DNA from: Sporobolomyces roseus
Lineage: Eukaryota > Basidiomycota > Microbotryomycetes > Sporidiobolales > Sporidiobolaceae
Length of the DNA stretch: 64,000 nucleotides
Assembly (NCBI GenBank): GCA_016617785.1
Contig: JADILM010000011.1
Location: 744,001-808,000 of the forward strand
Direction: 5' to 3'
Position numbers and translations under genes: made by a program. Of the stretch, positions 9,727 through 20,957 are shown piece by piece. The notes beneath the pieces are model-generated. The model made no database searches. It was not told the DNA's origin and saw nothing but the letters and a program-made list of their open reading frames with translations. Each line of letters starts with the position of its first letter. Position 1 is the stretch's first letter.

Positions 9727-11728
9727 CTATACTACTGCTGAATGCTGTCTAGGCGGGAATCGAGCGAGTTGTAGAATGAATGTAGCAACGAGCGCCATAG
9801 CCTGCGAGCGGGGGAGGCCGAAGGTAAGTCGTCGCCTTCATTCATATCGAAACCGAACTCAAAACTCACAGCGTTCGTAAAGAAGACGTCGAAAGGTCTT
9901 CCGACTTCCGAGAAGTAGGCAAAGATCGCACCAAAGACTGAAGTTGTCAAGGTCATGGCGAGTGTTTCGATGAGAGCGATTCCTTGCAAAGCATCGGCTT
10001 GTTCTGCTGGCGAAACCATTTCGAGTACGACACCTTTCGAAGCTGGAGCGGTACCACTTGCGAGAGGGATGATAAGTGCAGCTGAAACAGAGACGATGTC
10101 AGCTGCTGGCCGAACGAGAGCGAGAAGTAGGAGGCGTACCGAGGTAGAGATGCCATCCCTGCGTTGCGAAACCGATGCAACCCGTTAGAACGGCATCGAC
10201 TAAGATGCTACCCCGTAAGAAGGTCAAGTCAAACGCTGATCCATATTGCCGCTCAGTTGGAGGAGGAGGTTTCGTAGGTTCTTGAACAGATTCCGTTTGA
10301 AGGAGAGGTTGATTCGGTTCGATCTCGCCGAAAGAGTCTGGGAGATCTGACGGGAGTTGTGATGGCGATTGTTGGCGAAGTGTTGCTGATGTAGGCTTGT
10401 GAGTGGAGCTGTACCATTCTCGACCGCTTGCGATGATTCGAGGGAAGAGGAGAGTCAGGAAAGCAGCCCTCGAAAGAGAAGCGACCGACATAAGCGTTCC
10501 GTTCTGCAATGATCAACCAGTCAGTTCGCAGTCAATTCAGTTGAAGCTTGCCAAGAAGTCGAGGACGAGAGAAACGTACTGCCGAGGGAGTGAATCCAAA
10601 AGCGGCGGTTGAAACGAGTTGCAGCAGGATCTGGATCGTGCTCGTAGCAAACGTGCTGACGAAGCTTCCCACGCCGATGAAGAAGAGACCGAACCATCGA
10701 GTCTGTTTCTCCCCATTCTCGACGAGACGAGGCAGGAAGATCTTGAGGGGAGCGAAGAATCCTCCTCCCGTTGACGACTTCGCAGTCTCTTCGACAGTTG
10801 GCGGAGGGATGTAGGGAAGGAAGATCCCCGAAATGATAGTCGAGAGTGCGAGGAGAGAGAATGCTAGGATGAAAGGTGCCGAAAGACCGAATCGATCTCC
10901 AAGGAAACCTCCAACTGGTGAACATTGACGATTCAGTCAAGCTCAAACATGCACTTGGGGAGAAGGTGGACGTACGACTGAGAGCTGCCGCAGAACCTAG
11001 CATCTGAATCCCTTGTAATCGACCGAAAGTTGCTGTTCTCTCCTCGGGTTCGACGAGTGCCGCAGCGAAAGTGTTGACGCAAAGGATGTAACCCGCTCCT
11101 CCTCCTAGGATCGTGATGAGTTGAGTGAGCTGGATCACTCGAATGCCGGTCATACCTCCGTTGACGACTGTACGAGAGAACCCAGATTAGTTCGGGAGTC
11201 GAAACTAGGCAAAACTGATCTGAAACAATGTCGTACCTCCCCACAACTGCGCGAGTACACGAATCGACGGCCAAAAGGTTTGGAAGAACATCGAGAACCT
11301 CACGCCAAACTTGCGGGTCAACCATCCAGTCGAGAAGAGGTTGAGGCAACCTTCACGGACAGAGCTTGTCAGCTATCGAAACTTCTCGCACGCTCTAGAA
11401 GGATTCGAAACTCACCACTGATCGTCGTCAACGTCACCATGTACGATACCTCCCTCGCTGATCTAGCATCAACTTCTCTGATTGAACATCTATCCAACAA
11501 CCCTCCTCCTCCTCCTTTACCCAATATCTCGTCGCAAATAATTACTCGGAATGCATAGATTAGGGTCGTCGAGGTGCACATGAACGAAGTTGAGAGGAGG
11601 AGCGTGACGAGGTAAAGTCGGATCAAAGGAGAGAAGTAGCCCTCGGAAGGAGCTGGCGAGGGATGCGAGAGTAGCGAAGTTGATTCTGTTGGTGTTGCAT
11701 CATGTTGTGAGGGTATCCGAGGTGACAT
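9727..11728 (-). CDS. Major facilitator superfamily transporter
   Basis: Multi-exon MFS permease. The first ATG (11,728) gives MSPRIPSQHD...ESTSLLSH; the longer open frame upstream begins only with TTG. Features in order: N-terminal cytosolic tail with TSLL, TM1 LIRLYLVTLLLSTSFM, GWLTRKFGVRF (loop 2-3 motif-A-like), a TM helix with LGGGAGYILCVNTF, GGFLGDRFGLSAPF, a long charged central loop (about residues 330-420), and a last helix AMALVATFILQLA before the stop at 9727. The layout resembles TetA/HIAT-type permeases of basidiomycetes. Substrate cannot be told. Donors and acceptors are standard, e.g. gtgagt after TTIS and gtacgt after AALS. Confidence 0.8.
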
Positions 11729-12125
11729 AGAGAGAGTTGTGAGGAGTGAGCAAGGGAAAGCGATCAAGGTTAAAAGGTGAACACTCGTTCATTCGAAGTG
11801 TTCGTCAGTCTGTCGAGGAGTGCGAGAGCTTAGATGATACTGTGCGAGGAGGCGAAGAGCGGGAGAGGAGAAACGGGTAAAGAAAAGGAATTTCTTCGGA
11901 TTGTTTCGAAAACTCGCTTTCGCACAACTCTGAAAAAAGGTAAGATACTGTCAGATTTGATTGCACTAAACAAAAAAGATAGCTATCAAGATGGGAGGGG
12001 TTACTAAGGGGCGGGAGGGTACAAAAAAAGGGTTATTTACAGAAGAAGAAAGCGTCGCCTTTGATACTGATAGCGAAGTTGAGAGGGTGGGTATCTAGTG
12101 TCTGAAGTCGAGTCGTTACAAGTGT
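11729..12125. other. Intergenic region
   Basis: Upstream of the MFS gene and downstream of the His-rich gene. It has A-rich patches (for example 11,965-12,050). No gene recognised. Confidence 0.4.
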
Positions 12126-14896
12126 TTACCAACGAGCGAAACGACGACGGCGAGCCATCTTCATAGGGGAGTAATCGGCATCCATAACTCCAGAGTTCGC
12201 GTCGATGCCGCGGTTAGGATCAACGGGCATGTTGGTGGTGTAATCGGTCGAGGCAGTGTTCAAGGTGACTGTAGGGGCTGCACTCGAGGCTGAGCTGGAG
12301 GCTGAAGTCGAATTGGCGCTAGCTGATCCAGAAACTGCTGAACTGGTCATCGACGAAGATGGAGCGGAAGATGAGGAGGAGCTGGCGGAACCGGAGGCGG
12401 AGGAGGAAGGAGTGACTGATGAGCTGGTGACCATCGAAGAAGGAGCGGAAGTCGATGAGGCAGCAGCGTTGTTCTGGTTGACGAGGGGAGTAGAAGTTGC
12501 GGAAGGTTCGACAGTTGAGGTCGAAAGGGTTTCATCGTCGGTCATCGAGTCCGTAGGGTAAGCCTCGGAATCGTCCATCGAGTCGCTCATCATCGAGGAA
12601 GAAGAAGAATCGGTTTCGGTCGAAGCCATCATCGGATCGTCGCTGTACGAGGCCTCATCGATAGGAGCAGAGGTCATGGTGGGATCAGCGGCTGACGAAG
12701 TTCCAGTGGACGTAGGCATGTCGGTTGAGGTGGGAAGATCGGTAGATTCGGATGAAGTTTCGGTAGGTTCGAGGAGATCACTCTTTGATTCGGTCATTTC
12801 GTCTTCATCCTCCATCGAATCAGTCGAAGAAGTAGCCGCGAGAGTTCGGTTCTTGTGAGAGTCGATCAAGTGGTTGACATCGGCGGGAGCTTCGTAGTAA
12901 GTCGAGGCAGGGATGAAGTAGAGTGAGATGTCCTCGGGAGTTTCCTCCTCCTCAGGCTCAGTCGAAGTCGAGTTTCCACCGGTAGCAGCGAAGGAGTGAG
13001 CAGCTTCGGATGCCTTTGACGAGACCATAGCCATGGGAGCGGGAGTGGTCGAGTAGAGAGGTTGAACTTCTCCAGTGGTGCCGTTGTAAGCAAAGTCTGA
13101 AAGACAGAGAAAGCGAAGAGTCAGTATTCAAGCATCTGATAGAGTGTAGAGAAGACAGAAGGCCTACTTTGCGAGAAGCCATCCTTGTTACCACAGGGAA
13201 GGAGGGAGAGAGGGGAAGGAGGAGTCAAGTCGAAAGTAGCGCAGTAATCGACTACCTTGAGAGTTTGGGAGTCAAGGATAGGAACTCGAATGTTGACGAC
13301 GTTGAGCTCGGTAGGAGTCGAAGGATCGGGGTTCGAAGCGGTAGTGAGGTAGAACTGGGTCGATTCGGCATCCGAAGTTCCGAGGACGAAAGTAGTCGCG
13401 TTGGGGGAAGGATCGGGATTGGCAGTAAAGACAAGCCCGGCGACGGTACGAGCGAGAGTGGAGTTGAAGAGGGGAGTAGCGACTTCGACGAAACCGGGAA
13501 CTCCAGCGGGAGAGAGACCACGTTTTCCGAGAGAAACCTTTGCGGAGACGGCAGGCTCAGAGGAAGCGGTAGCGGTTTCCTTCTTGTTGTCGGCATTCTT
13601 CTTCGAAGAGGAACCTTTGGACTTCTTCTTGTAAGATTTGCCAGACTTGTTCTTCTTTCCTCCCTTGTTCTTCTTCGACTTCTTCGATTTGCGTTCGAAT
13701 CGCTTGGGTTCAGATTTTGAGCGCTCCTGTCGAAAAGAGAAGAGGAGTGATCAGGAAAAAGGACGCTAAAGGAGAGAGAATGAAATGAAAAGCTTACCTC
13801 GAGATCGCGTTTGTGCGAGTGCTCGTGAATGTGGACGTGCTCATGTCCGTGGTAGTGATCGTGATCGGAGTCATGGTGGTGGTGGTTGCGAGGGTCGCGA
13901 GTCTGAATAGCGACGAGAAGGAAATCAGGGTCTGTTCGAAATTTTGAGCGAAGAGAAGAAACTCACCTCGATCTGATCCCTTTTGTGAGAGTGGATGTGG
14001 ACGTGGTCATGGTCGTGATCGTGATCGTGGCGGTGTCCGTGGCGGTGACGGTGACGGTGCCTCGAGCGGGAAGACTGAAGCGAAAAGAACAGGAAAAGTC
14101 AGGAAAGGATCGCACTAGAAAGAGAAAGAAGAGCGAGCTCACCCTAGGATCACGTTTCGCAATCTCCGACTCATCATCGTCCTCAGATCCGGAATCTTCC
14201 TCGTCATCATCGAGGGACTCTTCACCCCTCTTGGTCTTGAGGTTGAGTCCGATTCCATTCTTTCCTCCGATGAGAGCACCATTCTTTCCTCCACCAAGTA
14301 GACCACCTAGACCGAGGTTGGCGTTCGAGTTGGAGTTGGCACGAGCGTTACCATTGAGACCGAGGTCGAGAAGACCGCGTTTCGAAGATTGATGCTTGTG
14401 ACCCTTGGAGTTGAGTTGGATGACGGCCTCGAGATCGATTGAACGACGTGCCTTGTTGGCTCCGTGCCATCCATGACCGTGGCCATCCTCGCTCTGTGTC
14501 GACGAAAGGGAGTCAGTTCCGAGGGAAACTTGCGAAAAACGACGGAAGAAGGCGAGGGTGGAGGCAGAGCTATGGAGAACGACTTACGGCACACCCGTGA
14601 TGCCAGTTGTAGTGTAGAGAGTGATCAGGATCGAAGCACCCTTTAATCTTGAGATCCCTCTTCTCAAGATCGATGTCGCTGTTTACGAAAAACGAAAACG
14701 AAACATCAGATCAGATCATCGAAATCAGTGTGAAAGAGATGAAGACGTACCCCGATTTTAACATCGAGCGACGAGCTTCCTGCCTCATGGGGAGGGGAGG
14801 CATGGCGGGAGCAGCTTGCACACCAGGTGCAAGGCTCGAAAGAACGACAGAAGTGACAGCGGCAGCAGCGAACGCAGAGTTGTAGAAGTGAACCAT
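12126..14896 (-). CDS. Secreted His-rich, Ser-rich protein with multiple Kex2-type sites
   Basis: Starts at 14,896 with a signal peptide (MVHFYNSAFAAAAVTSVVLS...GVQA/AP). At least seven dibasic sites follow, mostly KR before a small or acidic residue: EKRDLK, ARRSID, SKRGLL, TKRGEE, AKRDPR, HKRDQI, HKRDLE, GKRGLS. Between the sites lie a Gly/Asn-rich block (LGLGGLLGGG), an acidic block (LDDDEEDSGSEDDD) and two His-rich segments on consecutive exons: RHRHRHRHGHRHDHDHDH and HHHHDSDHDHYHGHEH, both ending in HIHSHKRD/HIHEHSHKRD. The second half is a roughly 400-residue Ser/Thr-rich region with scattered NxS/T sites and a basic end (RRRRFARW). Exon ends coincide with repeat units. Known Kex2 precursors release peptides in this way; release, metal binding and surface location are inferred here. 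Confidence 0.75.
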
Positions 14897-15916
14897 TGTG
14901 AATTGAGTTGAGTGGTTGTGTGTGTGTGTGTGTGAGGTTGATAGAAGGTAGGGGAGTTGAGTTAAGTGAGTGTGGGTAGGGTGAGACGAGCGAATGTAGT
15001 AGTTGGAATGAGCGAGTGTGTGTGTGTAGGATCAACCTGATAGACAACCATCTTAGCGTCAGAAACTGTGTGAGAGAGTAGAAGAGAGGTGGAGACGAAC
15101 CTGAAGATCACTAGGATCGATAAAGAGTGCGAGTTTAGTAGAGTAGTGGGAATTTAGTTTGCGTCGAGCAAGGGGGGACTGTCAACCGGGACTAGTCGTT
15201 CAGAGAGAAGGGTGCCAAGAAAGAGGGGATGAGGAAGGAAGCTGTTGGAGGGATGAAGAGAAAGGAGAAGAGAGAGACGAAACGAAGGACTTTTAAACCC
15301 AATTGTTGACGCCAGTTAGTTTCGCGATAACTCCCCGCCAATATCCCTCTGATGGTAAGTCAGTCAACATTCCGACTTTGTCTGGCAAGTGCGCGAGGGC
15401 AACACTCCTTGTTGACGCGAGATCAGTTGGTTTGCGAAGGAAGTTTCGATCTTGACTGAGGGAGAAGAGAGGTGCAGGAAAGGGCGGGCCTGTCGGCAAG
15501 GCAGGGATCACATACAGTGAGTAAAGAACATCGGCGTGGTCGGCTTGTTGATCGAATCTTTGCTGCAGGACGACCGAAAGAACTCGAAGAAGCGAAAAGA
15601 GGATGATTTCGACATGGAGCTGATTGAGAGTGGTAGCGCTTGACTAGTACGTTCTGTAGTATCCCAAGCAGCTGTGATCTGTGCTGAACCTAGAATCGAG
15701 AGTGGTGGAGAGAAAGCAGAGTTGCTGACTTCGCTTTTCTCAACTTGACCCAAAAACCACTTCAACCTCACACGACCGCCGAGCTAGACGGAGCAAGACG
15801 AGAGAAAGGTTCAAGGTAGATCAATACCTAGGCTTCAAACTCCCTTCTCCCACTCTTCCTCTCTCTTCTTTTTTCGACCTCTTTGATCAAAACATCTCGT
15901 TTTCGCCTCGCCCATC
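14897..15916. other. Gene-poor region before RPC2
   Basis: About 1 kb with no well-supported gene. It holds a short TG/GT-rich stretch (14,920-14,935) upstream of the His-rich gene and a CT-rich leader (15,840-15,915) before RPC2. See the weak small reading frame at 15,364-15,615. Confidence 0.5.
15364..15615 (-). CDS. Possible small two-exon gene
   Basis: A frame starting MSKSSSFRFFEFFR at 15,615 runs to a good donor (gtatgt at 15,515) and could join, after a 60-nt intron ending ctccctcag, a second short frame ending at 15,364. This gives about 63 residues. No family recognised; splice signals and the divergent position next to RPC2 are the only support. Confidence 0.2.
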
Positions 15917-18900
15917 ATGTCCGGTCGAATCGCGAGGATGAAGAAGGCGAATATGGCAAAGCTAGCAGGGGCCCAGTCAACGAAAGAAGGAGGAGAAGGA
16001 GAAGGCAACTCGACTCCCTCAACTTCATCTTCCGCTGTTCAACCTGAAGCCGTCCAACCAGCTGGACCGATCCCTTCTACTTCTCGATCGAATTCACCAA
16101 CTGGAGTAGACTCGATGATGCCACCTGCGAAAGCTCTCCCTACCGAACCGATGGATTTGGACGAAACTCAGGAGGAAGGGACTGGAGATACAGAGATGCT
16201 GGACAACGCACCACCAGCGAGGAAGAATGGGAAAGTAGAAGCTCAGGTCAAGGACGAAGTGATGGAAGGAGAAGAAGATGAAGGGAAAGCTACGACGGAT
16301 CCCAAGAAAGCTAGTGCGAGTACGAATGGGAAAGGAAAGAAGGAAGTCAAGAGCAAGGCGAAGGCGGATCCAAAAGGGAAAGGAAAGGGAAAGGCGGTCG
16401 AGAGGGAGGATGAGATGATGAATGGTCAGAGTGCGAAAGAAGTGAATGCTGGATTGGAAGCGTTAGGTCAAGAGAACTTCAAGGGGAAATCACTCACTGA
16501 TCCAGTCAACACCGTAGCCGTAAGTCGGACGATTTCTCTTCATCATCCTCATTACCGAAGCTGATGTCGGAAGATCCCGAATTGCAGGATAAATGGGATC
16601 TCTTACCTGCTTTCCTCGCCGTGAAAGGTCTCGTCAAGCAACACATCGATTCCTTCAACTACTTTGTCGACATCGAACTTCAAGCGATCCTCCGAGCGAA
16701 CGCAAGAATCACTTCCGACGTCGATCCAAACTTCTACCTCGAATACCTCGACATTCGAGTTGGGTCACCAGAACGACCCGACGAGAACGCGATCAATACT
16801 TCCATCACTCCTCACGAATGTCGACTACGAGATCTCAGTTATTCGGCTCCTATCTACGTCAGCATCAAGTATACGAGGGGAAAACAGGAGATTGTTAGTA
16901 AAGGAATCAAGATTGGAAAGTTACCAATCATGTTGAGAAGTAACAAGTGTGTCTTGAGTGGGAAGTCGAAGGGAGTGTTGGCGCAGATGACGGAGTGTCC
17001 GTTGGATCCTGGAGGTTATTTTGTCGTTAAGGGAACGGAGAAAGTGATTCTCGTTCAAGAACAGTTGTCGAAGAATCGTATCATTGTGGAAACGGATCCC
17101 AAGAAGGGTCTCGTTCAAGCTTCAGTCACTTCGTAAGTTCTCTTCCTCTGTATTCGAAACGAAGACCTGCGGAAGTTGACAGCGAGATGCTGCAGATCCA
17201 CGATGGAACGAAAATCGAAATCCTACGTTCTCACGAAACACGGCAAGATCTACCTCAAGCACAACTCGATTCACGAAGACATCCCTATCGCTGTCGTCCT
17301 TCGAGCCCTCGGAATCGTTTCAGCACGAGAAATCGTTCAACTAGTTTGTGGAAACGACGACGACCTCCGAGCAGCGTTCGCGATCAACATTGAAGAGCTC
17401 GAAGATCTGAAAGCGAAAGCGGGAGGAGCGATTCCGGTTCAGACTCAACAGCAAGCACTCGATTATATCGGACACCGAGTCAAGATTGTGAGGAGGACAG
17501 GACCAGCTGCGGGAGGTGGATGGCAGAGTCGAAGGCCGGCGAGTGAGGAGGCTATCGAGGTATTGGCGACTGTCGTTCTCGCTCACGTTGCCGTCGAGGA
17601 CCTCAACTTCAGACCAAAAGCGATCTATATCGCAAACATGGCTCGTCGAGTGCTCGCTGCTATGCTTGACCCGAAGAACGTCGATGATCGAGATTATGTC
17701 GGAAACAAACGTCTCGAACTGTACGTCTCACATATTCCTTTGTTTCTGAGCGTTTGACTGACTTCCGTCTCGTTTCCCTCGCAGTGCTGGTCAACTCCTT
17801 TCCCTACTCTTCGAAGATCTCTTCAAAAAGTTCAATCACGATCTCAAAACGAACATCGACAAGATCTTGAAGAAGTCGAACCGAGCAACCGAATTCGATG
17901 CGATCAAACAATTCCAGCTTCACGGAGACGGAATTACTCAAGGATTCGTTCGAGCGATCTCAACCGGAAATTGGTCACTCAAACGTTTCAAGATGGAAAG
18001 GGCGGGAATCACTCACGTCTTGAGTCGACTATCCTTCATCTCGGCGCTAGGAATGATGACTCGTATCTCATCGCAATTCGAGAAGACGAGGAAAGTTTCG
18101 GGACCTCGTGCTCTCCAACCATCGCAGTGGGGAATGTTATGTCCTAGTGATACACCGGAAGGAGAAGCTTGTGGACTGGTCAAGAATTTGGCTCTCATGA
18201 CTCACATCACGACCGATGTCGAAGAGGAACCCATCTGGAATATCTGTTTCTTGATCGGTGTCGAAGGTGAGTCGATTCATTCTCTCGCAGTCTCTTTCAC
18301 GGAAGCCTGACTTCAGACTTTGCAATTGATCACAGACATCAACGTTCTCGATGGAACTGAAATCTATGCCGAAGGTCACTTGGTCGTCTACCTCAACGGT
18401 AACGTTCTTGGTCTTACTCGATGTGGACCTCGATTCGTTCGCACTTTCCGTCAACTTCGTCGAGCGGGAAGGATCAACGAGTTCGTCAGTATCTACGTCA
18501 ACTTGCAACAACAAGCGATTCACATCGCTTCGGATGGAGGACGTATCTGCCGACCACTCATTATTGTCGAAGATGCTACTAGCAAAGTCAAGCAGAGGCA
18601 CATGAACGTAAGCCGCTAATCTCTGTCTATCGAGTCTTGCGTCGGTACTGATAGCTTGCGATTTCGAGCTTACAGATGCTTCGATCAAAGATGATGACTT
18701 TCGATGATTTCCTTCGCAAAGGTCTCATCGAATACCTCGATGTTAATGAAGAGAACGACGCCTACATCTCCCTCTACGAAACGGAACTCTTACCGGAAAC
18801 GACTCATCTCGAAATCGAACCCTTCACTCTTCTCGGAGCCGTCGCCGGTCTGATTCCCTATCCTCATCACAACCAATCTCCTCGTAACACTTATCAATGC

Positions 18901-20560
18901 GCCATGGGTAAACAAGCTATCGGTGCTATCGCTCACAACCAACTCAATCGAATCGACACCCTTCTCTACCTCATGGTTTACCCTCAAACTCCGATGTGTC
19001 GAACGAGAACCATCGAACTCATCGGTTACGATCAACTTCCTGCTGGTCAGAACGCTACCGTCGCCGTCATGTCTTACTCGGGTTACGATATCGAGGATGC
19101 TTTGATTCTAAATCGAGCGAGTGTCGATCGAGGTTTCGGTCGTTGTCAAGTCTTCAGGAAATACGTTACTCTGATGAAGCGTTACCCGAACGGACTGTAA
19201 GCTCCCTCTCTTTCATCTCGCTTGTTCGTGAGACTGACTTTGAAATCCCCTTCCTCAGCTACGATCGTCTCGCGGATCCCCCGAAAGCTGAAAACGGAGA
19301 AGTCTTACCTCGTTACGGCATCCTCGATCTCGATGGTCTCGCTCACGTAGGAGAACAAGTCAACCCCGGTCAAATCTACATCAACAAGCAAACTCCCGCA
19401 AACGCAAACGACAACAGTCTGCAAGCTACAGGAGCGACTGCGAGTAGTTGGAAGAACACTGGAATGTCTTACAAGGGACCTATTCCAGGTTACATCGATA
19501 AAGTCATGCTTACGGATACGGATCAAGATTCGACTTTGGTCAAAGTACTCGTTCGACAAACTCGACGACCCGAATTGGGAGACAAGTTCTCATCTCGTCA
19601 TGGACAGAAAGGAGTTTGTGGGTTGATCGTTCCTCAAGAAGATATGCCTTTCAACGATCAAGGAACTTGCCCCGATATCATCATGAACCCTCACGGATTC
19701 CCTTCTCGAATGACGGTCGGAAAGATGTTGGAGTTGTTGAGTGGGAAAGCGGGAGTCTTGAGGGGTACTTTCGAGTATGGTACGGCGTTTGGAGGATCAA
19801 AAGCGGAGGACATGTCGAGAATCTTGATCGAGAATGGGTACTCTTACGCTGGAAAGGATTACTTGACTTCGGGCATCACGGGTCAACCTCTCGAGTGCTA
19901 CGTTTACATGGGTCCTATCTACTATCAGAAACTCAAGGTAAGTTAAGATCGTCATTCTAGTTTCGCTATTTGACTACGCTAATTGCTGTATTTGTCCACT
20001 TACAGCACATGGTTCTCGACAAGATGCACGCTCGTGCTCGGTACGCTCTCTCTCTGTCTCTCTTGATCCCGTACTCTGAAGCTGACAAGGTTCTTGACCA
20101 TTCCACAGCGGTCCTCGAGCTGTTCTCACTCGTCAGCCAACAGAAGGACGATCTCGAGATGGAGGATTACGTCTAGGAGAGATGGAGCGTGATTGTCTTA
20201 TCGCTCACGGAGCTTCCCAACTTCTCCTCGAACGTCTCATGGTTTCTTCCGATGCGTTCAAGGTTGATGTCTGTCAAGAGTGCGGTTTCATGGGTTACAA
20301 CGGGTTCTGCATGCGTGAGTCTCATCATACTATCGCTATGCACGCTATCCGACACTGATTGAGGGATCGACGATAGGATGTAAATCGTCGAAACGAGTCG
20401 TCAAACTCATGATTCCCTACGCTTGCAAGCTTCTCTTCCAGGTACGTTTCCCTGCCTCTCTCGTTCCTCCCTCGAACTGCCGCTCACCCCTCCTGTACCG
20501 CTATAGGAACTCATGGCGATGAACATCGCTCCTCGACTAGTTCTCGAAGATGCAGTCTAA
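15917..20560 (+). CDS. RPC2: RNA polymerase III second-largest subunit
   Basis: About 1,328 residues, eleven exons: 15917-16519, 16588-17132, 17196-17720, 17785-18266, 18336-18607, 18676-19196, 19259-19937, 20006-20040, 20109-20314, 20377-20441, 20507-20560. It is a core catalytic subunit of nuclear Pol III, which makes tRNA, 5S and U6 RNA. The Pol III paralogue is indicated by [19 protein letters not shown] and [11 protein letters not shown]. Also visible: [24 protein letters not shown] in the hybrid-binding region, and the C-terminal zinc site VCQECG...CMRCKSS. The core matches the usual length, but about 190 residues precede the conserved KGKSLTDP start: a Ser/Pro/Glu-rich then Lys-rich tail ([11 protein letters not shown]). 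The ATG at 15,917 is the first in frame after a CT-rich leader. Confidence 0.95.
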
Positions 20561-20957
20561 AACCTCTCGTTTCTTTACCTCGTTCACTTTCCCTCCTTCG
20601 TTTGACGTCCCCTCGCATACTCGCATCTTTACTTTCTGTTCTCTCTCTCTTTCTTAACGATACCTTGCACGACACTACGAAATTGTCGATAGTTCGCGGA
20701 ATGACTAGAAGTTTCGCACAATTCTGGTCGAGCTGGAGAAAGATCGCCTTGCATCCTCGAGCCCGCTATTTTGTTCCCAACTCCAAAGCTTATCGAACTC
20801 TGTACATACTTTGCGAACTCGCTTGAACCAGCGAATTCTTCTCTCATCTTCCGACTCTTCACTTCACCATCTCAGGATACCTCGATTTGCGCTACAGATC
20901 AGGCTCAGAAGCTTCAAGACTAATCGCAGACACTCTCCAAGCGCTGCAAGTTCGACA
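20561..20957. other. Intergenic region
   Basis: Between the RPC2 stop and the start of the hydrolase-fold gene. No convincing coding sequence. Confidence 0.4.

Noticed and set aside
11729..11767. Longer N-terminus for the MFS transporter
   Set aside because: The upstream extension has only a TTG start; the first ATG is at 11,728.
12256..12561. Plus-strand acidic frame (about 100 residues)
   Set aside because: Antisense shadow of the Ser/Ala-rich part of the His-rich secreted protein gene.
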